A stretch of DNA of 27,868 nucleotides from Thermoplasmata archaeon (lineage in GTDB: Archaea; Thermoplasmatota; Thermoplasmata; Lutacidiplasmatales; UBA184). The notes beneath the pieces are model-generated. The model made no database searches and was not told where the DNA came from. It saw only the letters and a list, made by a program, of their open reading frames with translations. Of the stretch, positions 14,442-21,493 are shown piece by piece. Position 1 is the stretch's first letter, and each line of letters starts with the position of its first letter. The stretch covers positions 1-27,868 of the forward strand of contig JAKIVW010000009.1 in NCBI GenBank assembly GCA_022750355.1. Direction: 5' to 3'. Position numbers and translations under genes: made by a program.

Positions 14442-15872
14442 CTAGGCGGCCTTGTTCTTGGGCCGATAGTACTGCTTGATGAGTTCGGGCTTGATCCGCT
14501 TCAACTCCGACTCGGGCAGTTCGGAGAGGATGTCCCACGCGAGGGTCAGGCTCTCATCGATCGACCGGTCCTCGTCGGGCCGTTGGTTGACGAACTCGTT
14601 CTCGAACCGCTCCGCGATCTTGAGGTAGATCCGGTCGGTGGCGGTGAGCGCCTCTTCTCCGACGATCGCCGACAGCGCCCGCTGGTCCTTGCCGGTCGCG
14701 TACGACGCGTACAGCTGGTCGGCCACGCCCCGGTGGTCTTCCCGGGTCCGGCCCTTTCCGATCCCCTGGTTCATGAGTCGGGACAGGGACGTGAGCACAT
14801 CGATCGGAGGGTAGACCCCCCGGCGCTGCAGTTCCCGGCTCGCCACGATCTGGCCCTCGGTGATGTAGCCCGTCAGGTCGGGGATCGGGTGGGTGATGTC
14901 GTCCGCCGGCATCGTGAGGATGGGGAGCTGGGTGATCGACCCCTTCCGGCCATGGATTTTTCCCGCCCGTTCGTAGAGCGTGGCGAGATCCGTGTACATG
15001 TACCCGGGGTAGCCACGCCGCCCCGGAACCTCCTCCCGCGCCGCCGCCACCTCGCGCAGCGCCTCACAGTAGTTGGTCATGTCCGTCAGCACGACCAGGA
15101 TGTGCATTCCCTTCTCATACGCCAGGTACTCCGCGGTCGTGAGGGCCATGCGGGGGGTGATGATCCGCTCGGCCGACGGGTCGGAGGAGAGGTTCAGGAA
15201 CACGACCGTCCGTTCGAGGGCGCCGGTCGATTCGAACTCCTTCAGGAAGAAGTTGGCTTCCTCGCTCGTGATGCCCATCGCGGCGAAGATGACGGCGAAG
15301 CTGTCGGAGGAGTTGCGCAACTTCGCCTGACGAACGATCTGCGCGGCGAGGAGATTGTGGGGTAGGCCGGCCCCCGAGAAGATGGGGAGTTTCTGCCCTC
15401 GGACGAGAGTGTTCATCACGTCGATGTTCGAGAGACCGGTCTGGATGAATTCGCTCGGCTCCTCCCGCGAGACCGGGTTCATGGCGTTCCCGACGATCTC
15501 GAGTTTCTGGTCGGAGACGATCTTCGGGCCCCCGTCCCGCGGCTCCCCGAGCCCATTGAAGACTCGCCCGAGCATCTGGTCCGAAACGGGGAGCGTGGCC
15601 ACCTCCCCGAGAAACTTCACGCTGGTACCGTTGATGTTCATGCCCATGGTGGGACCGAACACTTGCACGATCGCGAGACCCTTCCGGGAATCGAGCACCT
15701 GCCCCTGGCGACGGTCACCGTTCGGGAGGAGGACCTCGACCATTTCGCCGTACGCTGCCTTCTCCACTTCGCGGACGAACAGCAGAGGCCCGGTGACTCG
15801 GTCGATGGTCCGGTAGTCGATGGGCACCTCTCCGACGACCGGTTCCTTTGCCGAGCGCTTCGCCGTCGCCAT
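14442..15872 (-). CDS. atpB: A-type ATP synthase subunit B (regulatory nucleotide-binding)
   Basis: This non-catalytic nucleotide-binding subunit alternates with A in the head. It has 476 residues, about the normal size. The N-terminal barrel has the IDRVTGPLLFVREVEKAAYGE strand set and the loop GPTMGMN. The degenerate P-loop is IFSGAGLPHN, as in all B subunits (no GKT). LTDMTNYCEALREVA carries the Walker B-like Asp, and PGRRGYPGYMYTDLATLYERAG is a strong signature. The start ATG overlaps the atpA stop by one base (TAATG), giving coupled translation. No intein is present. In the frame upstream of this ATG the reading frame stays open, but that is anti-family sequence inside atpA. Confidence 0.97.
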   Translation of the reverse strand: MATAKRSAKEPVVGEVPIDYRTIDRVTGPLLFVREVEKAAYGEMVEVLLPNGDRRQGQVLDSRKGLAIVQVFGPTMGMNINGTSVKFLGEVATLPVSDQMLGRVFNGLGEPRDGGPKIVSDQKLEIVGNAMNPVSREEPSEFIQTGLSNIDVMNTLVRGQKLPIFSGAGLPHNLLAAQIVRQAKLRNSSDSFAVIFAAMGITSEEANFFLKEFESTGALERTVVFLNLSSDPSAERIITPRMALTTAEYLAYEKGMHILVVLTDMTNYCEALREVAAAREEVPGRRGYPGYMYTDLATLYERAGKIHGRKGSITQLPILTMPADDITHPIPDLTGYITEGQIVASRELQRRGVYPPIDVLTSLSRLMNQGIGKGRTREDHRGVADQLYASYATGKDQRALSAIVGEEALTATDRIYLKIAERFENEFVNQRPDEDRSIDESLTLAWDILSELPESELKRIKPELIKQYYRPKNKAA

Positions 15873-18800
15873 TAGGCGGACCCCCCGAGACCGGCCACAG
15901 CCTGGTTCATTTCGAGCTCGAGGCGATCGAAGGCAGCGGCGTGATCGGCCTCGGGAATCGACTTCATTCGAGAGAGTTTCTCCCGCACGGGGAGGCGCTG
16001 CACCTGCTGGACAGTGGCGCCCCGAGCGATCGCCTCCTGCTCCTTTTCCCCGAACGAGAGGATCATCCGCAACATCCGGTACTGCTTCTGGATCGAGGTG
16101 TAGGTGTCGACGTCGTCGTAGGCGCTTTGCTGGAGGTAGTCCTCCCGAAGCATGCGCGAAACGTCGAGCACGGCCTTCTCCCGTTCCGGAAGCGCATCCA
16201 CGCCGACCAATTGGACGATCTCCTGCAACTCGGCTTCCTGCTGGAGGGTCTGCACAGCTTTTTGCCGGAGGGCGGTCCAGTCGACCGCGATGTGGGTCCG
16301 GGCCCAGGGGTCGAGGTCCGCGGCGTAGAGCGAATAGCTGTTGAGCCAGTTGATGGACGGGAAGTGGCGACGGGACGCCAGCGAGGCATCCAGCGCCCAG
16401 AAGACCCGGGTGACCCGTAGGGTGTTCTGGCTCACCGGTTCGGAGAAGTCCCCGCCCGGCGGGCTCACGGCCCCGACCACTGTCACGGATCCCGTTCGAT
16501 TCTCGGGGGAGAGGGTGACGACGCGTCCCGAACGTTCGTAGAACTCGGCGATCCGACGTCCGAGGTAGGCGGGGTAGCCTTCCTCTCCCGGCATCTCCTC
16601 CAGACGACCAGAGATCTCCCGCATCGCTTCGGCCCAACGGCTGGTCGAATCAGCCATGAGGGCGACGTCGTACCCCATATCCCGATAGTACTCGGCGATC
16701 GTGATCCCCGTGTAGACGCTGGCTTCCCGGGCGGCGACGGGCATGTTCGAGGTGTTGGCGATGAGGATCGTGCGGTCCATGAGCGGGCGACCGGACTTCG
16801 GGTCCAACAGGTTCGGGAAGGTCGCGAGAACTTCCGTCATCTCGTTGCCGCGCTCGCCGCACCCGACGTAGACGACGATGTCGGAGTCCGCCCATTTCGC
16901 GAGCTGTTGCTGCGTTACGGTGTTATGGAGAAGGATTCCTCCGTACCCCCCCACGAAGTTGGACCCGAAATCGGGAACTGCGACATCGTAGACATCGAAC
17001 GGCCCATCTTTCTCCTCGGTCACTTCGGCGACCTCGTCGCAATAGAGGTAATCCAGGAGGTGGACTAGACGGGCCGCGGCGGCATCCCACGGACTGGTCT
17101 CGGTCTTCGACCGAGCCGACTTCATGAAGGCCCGGAACGTGGAATTGCTCATTCGCTCGGCGTTCCCCAAGTAATTGTGGATCTCGATCCCGTCGTCGAG
17201 GAGCGTGGAGTAGCGGTAGTGGGCTCGATAAATGGACTCGATGACCCCAGGGGCGAGCGGCACCACGTCGATGGACGTGTAGGTCGTCCTCCGAGACGAG
17301 ATGTACTCTCGAATCGCTTCGATGCGCGGAGAATCCGAACCCAGCGCCTGCTCTAATCGGGTCAGATTAGGAATCCCCCGAACATACAGTCGGAAGTACT
17401 GTTCCCCATCCACCCAACGGTGCGAGAGGGTAGAGACAATCCCGAAGCGAGCGAGTGCATAGACCAGGTCGGTCTGGAGTTTGCGGCTGTGCGTGCAAAA
17501 CTCGACGTCCCCGTCGGAGAATCCCCCATCCCCGACAAAATAGCCGCGCAGGAACGCCGCGAGAACGGGGTTCGTCGAAGATTGGACGGTGAGCGGGATA
17601 CGTTTCTCCCCGGACGACCGCCCAGTCCCTAGTTGGTCGAGGAGGTCGACCAACAGGCGACTGTGGAGCAGGACATTGGGGGTCTTCGTCGGTTGACGCT
17701 CGACGTATCCCCCGAGACCGAACAATTCCTCAGCCAAGAGCAGGAACCGGGAAAGGAGCGTCTCATCCAAGTTGGTGAACACGACGGTCCCGCGTCCGCG
17801 CACATATCCCTCGGCGACGAAAAGTCCGAGGAATTCGGCGAATTCCGCCGACATGACCGGCGGAATCCGAATCTGCTTCCCGCGCCGCTGGAGCGGTGCG
17901 AGCTCGACATGGACCTTGCTGTCTGCCCGGACGGGAGGAACCTGGCGGACGGACGCAAGGTAGTCACCAGGTTTCAAGTCGCGCGCCATGGTCTCACGAA
18001 GGACCCCGTCGGGCCCGATCGTAAAGAGGCGGTGGACCGGAGTCACTCGGACGCTCCGGCCGGTTCGAGTTTTTACTCGGATGAGCGAATCGCTCTTCCC
18101 CTTGTAGAAGGTCTGTGTCCGACTCTTCACCAATCGTTCTCCGACCAGGGAGAACAGTTCCACTGGTTTCTTCAACCCCAACCATTCGTCGGACCCGTCG
18201 ACCTTCCTGGTGGCCCCCCGGCTAGCCGCCCCATACAACTCCTCGATCGGAACCACCGACCCATCCCCGAGAAGAACGGGAGTGTCTCCGGCCACGCACT
18301 TGCCGGAACCGAACGGACCCGGAATGCAAGCCGTCCCGCCCTTTGCGACGGGGAAGAAAGTGTCGATGACTCGTTGGCCGGTGATCAACGGAATCGTGGG
18401 CGCCAGCTTCTGGGAGACCGGGCGCGGGATCCGGACGACCCACTTCTGGGAGAGCCCCAGCGGTTGTGTCCCAGTGGCGGTCTTGAGCGACCCGATCGAA
18501 TCGCGGATCGTGTAGCTCCCGCTCTTGAGGGAGGTGATCGAACCGCGAACGCCAGGCGGGACCATGATCTTGTGGAGGATGAGGGGAGTTTCCTGGACGG
18601 TCCCGAGAATCGCGCCCGGCGTGACCTCGTCCCCGACCTTGGCGGTGGCGGTGAATTCCCAGACTCTCTTCTCGTCGAGCGGTGCGGCGACGAATCCGCG
18701 CGTGATGAAGTCGCCCAGGTTCGCCTTCAGGACCTCGAGGGGGCGCTGGATCCCGTCGTAGATGCTCGTGAGCAGCCCGGGTCCGAGCTCGACGGCGAGT

Positions 18801-19003
18801 GCCTGGCCGGTGTTTTCCACCTTGTCGCCGGGCCGGATACCCGTCGTATCCTCGTACACTTGGACAGTGCACGTCTCTCCGATCAATCGAATGATCTCTC
18901 CGACCAGACCGAGATCTCCCACACGGACGACGTCGTACATTTTGGCGCCGGGGAGGCCCTCGGCAACTACGACCGGACCGGATACTCGCGCTACAACTCC
19001 CAT
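15872..19003 (-). CDS. atpA: A-type ATP synthase subunit A, catalytic, with intein
   Basis: This is the catalytic subunit that makes or hydrolyses ATP in the head. The precursor is 1043 residues: N-extein 1-235, intein 236-694, C-extein 695-1043. Joined exteins give 584 residues, normal for the family. The N-extein has the first barrel (VVARVSGPVVVAEGL), the long non-homologous insert (about 110-190) and ends GPFGSGK, the Walker A loop. The intein breaks the loop between K235 and T695, so no active enzyme exists before splicing. The C-extein continues TVTQQQLAKWAD, then GCGERGNEM with the catalytic Glu, and MADSTSRWAEAMREISGR with Walker B. A good Shine-Dalgarno (GAGGAG, 19010-19015) precedes the ATG. 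It follows atpF after 14 nt and overlaps atpB by one base. Confidence 0.97.
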   Translation of the reverse strand: MGVVARVSGPVVVAEGLPGAKMYDVVRVGDLGLVGEIIRLIGETCTVQVYEDTTGIRPGDKVENTGQALAVELGPGLLTSIYDGIQRPLEVLKANLGDFITRGFVAAPLDEKRVWEFTATAKVGDEVTPGAILGTVQETPLILHKIMVPPGVRGSITSLKSGSYTIRDSIGSLKTATGTQPLGLSQKWVVRIPRPVSQKLAPTIPLITGQRVIDTFFPVAKGGTACIPGPFGSGKCVAGDTPVLLGDGSVVPIEELYGAASRGATRKVDGSDEWLGLKKPVELFSLVGERLVKSRTQTFYKGKSDSLIRVKTRTGRSVRVTPVHRLFTIGPDGVLRETMARDLKPGDYLASVRQVPPVRADSKVHVELAPLQRRGKQIRIPPVMSAEFAEFLGLFVAEGYVRGRGTVVFTNLDETLLSRFLLLAEELFGLGGYVERQPTKTPNVLLHSRLLVDLLDQLGTGRSSGEKRIPLTVQSSTNPVLAAFLRGYFVGDGGFSDGDVEFCTHSRKLQTDLVYALARFGIVSTLSHRWVDGEQYFRLYVRGIPNLTRLEQALGSDSPRIEAIREYISSRRTTYTSIDVVPLAPGVIESIYRAHYRYSTLLDDGIEIHNYLGNAERMSNSTFRAFMKSARSKTETSPWDAAAARLVHLLDYLYCDEVAEVTEEKDGPFDVYDVAVPDFGSNFVGGYGGILLHNTVTQQQLAKWADSDIVVYVGCGERGNEMTEVLATFPNLLDPKSGRPLMDRTILIANTSNMPVAAREASVYTGITIAEYYRDMGYDVALMADSTSRWAEAMREISGRLEEMPGEEGYPAYLGRRIAEFYERSGRVVTLSPENRTGSVTVVGAVSPPGGDFSEPVSQNTLRVTRVFWALDASLASRRHFPSINWLNSYSLYAADLDPWARTHIAVDWTALRQKAVQTLQQEAELQEIVQLVGVDALPEREKAVLDVSRMLREDYLQQSAYDDVDTYTSIQKQYRMLRMILSFGEKEQEAIARGATVQQVQRLPVREKLSRMKSIPEADHAAAFDRLELEMNQAVAGLGGSA
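16922..18298 (-). mobile_element. Intein with LAGLIDADG homing endonuclease in AtpA (P-loop site)
   Basis: This 459-residue intein covers precursor residues C236 to N694. Block A is CVAGDTPVLLGDG with the nucleophile C236. Block B is VRVTPVHRLF with T321 and H324. Block C is the first LAGLIDADG-like helix, FLGLFVAEGY (391-400, acidic E398). Block E is the second, LRGYFVGDGG (485-494, acidic D492). Block F is VYDVAVPDFGSNFVGG, and block G is LLHN ending H693-N694, followed by Thr as the +1 residue. All splicing residues are present and both endonuclease helices keep an acidic residue, so splicing and perhaps homing should work. The insertion point inside GPFGSGK/T is the one known as vma-b in archaeal A subunits of Thermoplasma and Pyrococcus. 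The yeast VMA1 intein is at a different site. Confidence 0.96.
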
Positions 19004-19009
19004 CGGATT

Positions 19010-19015
19010 CTCCTC
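19010..19015 (-). promoter_or_regulatory. Shine-Dalgarno of atpA
   Basis: GAGGAG on the minus strand, 6 nt before the ATG, in the 14-nt gap after atpF. It is one of few clear ribosome binding sites in the window and fits an internal operon gene, whereas first genes here look leaderless. Confidence 0.6.
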
Positions 19016-19017
19016 AA

Positions 19018-19356
19018 TTAGTGCGGAACGTTAAGTGAGACACCTAAGACTCGTTTGGCGAGGGCGGAGATGCTTTCCACCTCATACTCGCCGGTCGGCG
19101 CTGGGACGAAAACCACCAGGGGGTGAAGGGAATTTTCGGCGTGGAACCGCTGGGACTCGCTCAAGGTCGACCGCACGGACTGGCTTGCGATGACCAGTGA
19201 TGTCGTCGGGTCGGCGACCGCGCGCTGGAACTCGGTCTGGGCTGTCCGGGGCGTGACTTCGACGACGTTGCTGAGCCCGATCAGACGGAACCCGATGGCC
19301 AACTCCCGCTCCCCGAGAACGACGGTGCGATGGGGGGCGTCGGTCCTCTCGGCCAT
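19018..19356 (-). CDS. atpF: A-type ATP synthase subunit F (rotor shaft partner of D)
   Basis: This 112-residue rotor subunit binds D and takes part in control of ATP hydrolysis. The Rossmann-like fold shows in VVLGERELAIGFRLIGLSNVVEV (early strand-helix-strand with the conserved G-F-R-L-x-G), TTSLVIASQSV in the second strand, and HPLVVFVPAPTGEYEVESISALAKRVLGV at the end, close to the family P-x-P-G-x and I-x-x-L-v/i-k-x-a-i-G-v. It is the first gene of the F-A-B-D-x-H-I unit. A TATA-like TTAAATA (19381-19387) is centred 28 bp from the ATG, so the operon mRNA is probably leaderless. Confidence 0.92.
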   Translation of the reverse strand: MAERTDAPHRTVVLGERELAIGFRLIGLSNVVEVTPRTAQTEFQRAVADPTTSLVIASQSVRSTLSESQRFHAENSLHPLVVFVPAPTGEYEVESISALAKRVLGVSLNVPH

Positions 19357-19380
19357 GGCGTTCTCCGCGGGGTCCCAGCC

Positions 19381-19387
19381 TATTTAA
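19381..19387 (-). promoter_or_regulatory. TATA box of the atpF-A-B-D-x-H-I operon
   Basis: TTAAATA on the minus strand is centred 28 bp before the atpF ATG. It predicts a start at or next to the A of ATG. Confidence 0.6.
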
Positions 19388-19484
19388 CGACTGCCCCGGG
19401 CCGCGTCCTCGAAGGGCGAAAACTCGCTCTTGTCGACCCGTTCCGGGGGTCCCGGTTACCGATAGCCGGCCGGCGCTGAAACCG

Positions 19485-19763
19485 TCACTCGAAGACCGAG
19501 AAGTGTACGTGATTTTCGTCGTCCGTGATCAGGATGCATTCCCCTTCGCACGAGAACAGGCAGGCCTCGCAGACGATGCACTCGGGGCCGTTCACCGCGA
19601 GTGATTTTTCACCCCGGAACTGGAACTTCGCCCCGACCGTGGGGTCGTCCACAACGTCGGGGACCTGGTCGCGCGGTTTGAGGTCGAAGACGTTCACGGG
19701 ACAGACGTCTTTGCAGTGTGAGCAGCCGGTGCATTTGGCAAGGTCGATGTCGACCTGGACCAT
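19485..19763 (-). CDS. Ferredoxin with two [4Fe-4S] cluster motifs
   Basis: This is a 92-residue electron carrier. The first cluster motif is C11-x2-C14-x2-C17-x3-C21-P and the second C62-x2-C65-x2-C68-x3-C72; here the fourth Cys is followed by Glu instead of Pro. A further C76 follows. Between the motifs is a segment of about 40 residues, longer than in clostridial ferredoxins, containing a charged loop (KPRDQVPDVVDD). ATG 19763 is chosen because the fold begins there and a TATA-like CGTAATAG (19787-19794) is centred 27 bp upstream; a longer in-frame start would lie upstream of that promoter. It is acidic at the C-terminus (DDENHVHFSVFE). The partner enzyme is not in the window. Confidence 0.92.
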   Translation of the reverse strand: MVQVDIDLAKCTGCSHCKDVCPVNVFDLKPRDQVPDVVDDPTVGAKFQFRGEKSLAVNGPECIVCEACLFSCEGECILITDDENHVHFSVFE

Positions 19764-19786
19764 CGGAAAGGGGTCGCCCGGTTGGG

Positions 19787-19794
19787 CTATTACG
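19787..19794 (-). promoter_or_regulatory. TATA-like box of the ferredoxin gene
   Basis: CGTAATAG on the minus strand is centred 27 bp from the ATG at 19763, implying a leaderless mRNA. Confidence 0.45.
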
Positions 19795-19865
19795 ATTGTG
19801 CCGAAGGCGAGTGTTCGGCCACCCGTCAAGAGCCCACTGCCGGCGCGGCCGCTTCCCTCGCTAAC

Positions 19866-20396
19866 CTAGGTCGATTCCGGGGCCGAGCCCCACTTGCGGA
19901 CCTGCGTCCAGGCGAGGATTCCGAGGATGGCGGTCAGGATGTAGACCGCGATCAGTGCGTCGTACAGCCATGGGATGTATCCGGTGGTGACGGGAGACGG
20001 CGTGTCGAAGAGGTACATCGCGAACCAGCTCATGGAGGGTGCACCGACCTGGCTCCACGTGAACACGATCGCGAGGTCGGCGAGGACCGCAAGGATCGTC
20101 CATACGAGGGCCGCCGTGACCACGGTCTTCACCCGCTTGGGCAGGTCGCTCCACATCGATCGCGCCGTGGCATTGAAGATGACCGCGAGGCCCACTAGGA
20201 GGGTCAGGATCCCCTCCGCCAGGAGGCCATACCAGTGCGCGTAGTACTTCGAGACCGTCATGAAGTCGGTCTGCAGATTCTGGTCGGTCGCCAGCATCAC
20301 CAGGATGAGCACGAAGTCGAGGAGGAGGAACACGCCGAACAGAATGATCCACGTGCGACCGGTTCGGCCGACCTCCGAACGGTTCGCCATCGTCAT
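19866..20396 (-). CDS. Four-span membrane protein, unknown function
   Basis: This 176-residue protein has four clear membrane segments (about 16-36, 56-74, 91-113 and 142-162) and short polar ends. I do not recognise a family. The first external loop (DQNLQTDFMTVSKYYAHWYG) and the last one before span four (SPVTTGYIPWLYD) are rich in Tyr and Trp. There are no histidine pairs or cysteines that would point to heme or redox roles. ATG 20396 is chosen since a TATA-like ACAAATAG (20423-20430) is centred 30 bp upstream; ATG 20390 is equally possible. It is upstream of the ferredoxin gene with a gap of about 100 bp that has its own promoter, so co-transcription is not required. Confidence 0.8.
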   Translation of the reverse strand: MTMANRSEVGRTGRTWIILFGVFLLLDFVLILVMLATDQNLQTDFMTVSKYYAHWYGLLAEGILTLLVGLAVIFNATARSMWSDLPKRVKTVVTAALVWTILAVLADLAIVFTWSQVGAPSMSWFAMYLFDTPSPVTTGYIPWLYDALIAVYILTAILGILAWTQVRKWGSAPEST

Positions 20397-20422
20397 AGGA
20401 CCGGGGAAGTCAGCGCCCCCGG

Positions 20423-20430
20423 CTATTTGT
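20423..20430 (-). promoter_or_regulatory. TATA-like box of the four-span membrane protein gene
   Basis: ACAAATAG on the minus strand, centred 30 bp before ATG 20396, in the divergent spacer shared with the LSm gene. Confidence 0.45.
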
Positions 20431-20498
20431 CGCTAGACCCGTCGCCCGGGGCGACCATCGAGCGGACCGCGCCCTCGTCCCGCGCCGGCGCGGCAACC

Positions 20499-20506
20499 GT
20501 TAAAAG
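20499..20506 (+). promoter_or_regulatory. TATA-like box of the LSm-L37e unit
   Basis: GTTAAAAG is centred 32 bp before the LSm ATG at 20535 and predicts a very short leader. Confidence 0.5.
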
Positions 20507-20534
20507 GGAAGCCCGGCCTCGCCGGCCTCCTCCG

Positions 20535-20747
20535 ATGCGGCCCCTCGACGTGCTCCAGCAATCGCTCCACAAGCGCGTGCTCGTGGAGATGAAGGGCGGA
20601 CGCTCGTACCGGGGCGTCCTCGATGCCTTCGACCAGCACTTGAACCTCCTCCTCTCCTCGGCCGAGGAGGTCGTGAAGGACGAAGTGACACCCCGGAGCG
20701 GTGTCACGCTGGTCCGGGGCGACTCGATCGTCTATATCTCACCGTAG
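20535..20747 (+). CDS. LSm (Sm-like) RNA-binding protein
   Basis: This 70-residue Sm-fold protein forms rings that bind U-rich RNA. Sm1 is visible as VLVEMKGGRSYRGVLDAFDQHLNLLL (residues 15-40, with K-x-G-R-x-x-x-G and D-x-H-x-N-L-x-L), and Sm2 as GVTLVRGDSIVYISP (56-70; usual form R-G-D/N-x-I-V-x-I). The residues that touch RNA (H35, N37, R61, G62, D63) are kept. It is followed after 13 nt by ribosomal protein L37e, a neighbour pair widely kept in archaea, which links it to translation and RNA processing. Confidence 0.95.
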   Translation: MRPLDVLQQSLHKRVLVEMKGGRSYRGVLDAFDQHLNLLLSSAEEVVKDEVTPRSGVTLVRGDSIVYISP

Positions 20748-20760
20748 GCAGGAAACAACC

Positions 20761-20922
20761 ATGGGAAAGGGAACACCGTCGCGGCGCGGAGGCAAGATCG
20801 TCCACGTCATTTGTCGCCGGTGCGGGCGTCACGCCTTCCACCGCCAAAAGGCCGTTTGCGCCTCGTGCGGGTTCGGAGCGAGCCCGCGCATGCGCAGCTA
20901 TCAGTGGGCCAAGCTCAAGTAA
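20761..20922 (+). CDS. rpl37e: Large subunit ribosomal protein L37e (eL37)
   Basis: This 53-residue protein is a small zinc-binding part of the large ribosomal subunit. The family marks are the N-terminal GKGTPSRR, the zinc knuckles C18-x2-C21 and C33-x2-C36, and the basic end SPRMRSYQWAKLK (normally R-x-Y-N/Q-W). The start ATG lies 13 nt after the LSm stop, with a weak purine-rich AGGCAGGAAA before it. Its stop codon region overlaps by 8 bp the end of the convergent DNA glycosylase gene. Confidence 0.97.
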   Translation: MGKGTPSRRGGKIVHVICRRCGRHAFHRQKAVCASCGFGASPRMRSYQWAKLK

Positions 20923-21493
20923 ATCCCGGGGTCGGCCGGGGCCGGGAGACCCACGGGTCCCCCTGGATACTGTAGCGGAGTCGACGGTCGATGGCTTGGG
21001 AGATCCCGATACGGGGGCTGGCCAGGACCCGTACTCCCCGAGCCGTCGGCGGACCCCGAGTGAGGTAAACCCTCGAACTCCGAGTCGTGTCGACGCCGTC
21101 GTCCTCGCGCGTGACCCCGAGGTATCGACAAAGCCGACCCGGGCCGGAAGGGTTTCCGATCACTGCGTTGAGTGGGATGCCCGCCCGCAGGAGGACCGCC
21201 TGCCCCCGGCGGGTCACGAGATTCGCGCAAACGACCTGGTGAATCCGGTAGACATAGAGGGTCCCCGGGGTCGCGAACATCGAGCGGTTTCGGTCGGTCC
21301 GGCCCCGGAACGTATGACTCGCCGGATCGTTCGCGACGTACGCCTCCACCTCGACGATCCGGACCGCCCGCTCCGGTCCCGGCCCTCGGACGTGGATCGT
21401 ACGTCCCAGCAGGTCACGGGCCACCCGGATCGTCGGTCGATCGTAGAACGCCCGGCCCAGGCGCCGGTCGTCCGGATTAGAGGAGCTCCCCAC
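20915..21493 (-). CDS. 3-methyladenine DNA glycosylase (AAG/MPG family)
   Basis: This is a base-excision enzyme that removes alkylated or deaminated purines. The protein has 192 residues from the chosen GTG, the usual length. Conserved features are FYDRPTIRVARDLLGRTIHV at the N-terminus, the catalytic E50 in VEVEAYVANDPASH, the RGRTDRNRSMFATPGTLYVY segment that contacts DNA, and VLLRAGIP. In place of the common Y-G-x-x-x-C-x-N after the Tyr strand it has RIHQVVCANLVT, a mild change. No ATG is available near the fold start, so GTG 21493, which overlaps the end of the aminopeptidase-like gene by 17 bp, is preferred. It is probably co-transcribed with that gene. It converges on rpl37e with an 8-bp overlap of the coding ends. 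Confidence 0.88.
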   Translation of the reverse strand: MGSSSNPDDRRLGRAFYDRPTIRVARDLLGRTIHVRGPGPERAVRIVEVEAYVANDPASHTFRGRTDRNRSMFATPGTLYVYRIHQVVCANLVTRRGQAVLLRAGIPLNAVIGNPSGPGRLCRYLGVTREDDGVDTTRSSRVYLTRGPPTARGVRVLASPRIGISQAIDRRLRYSIQGDPWVSRPRPTPGFT

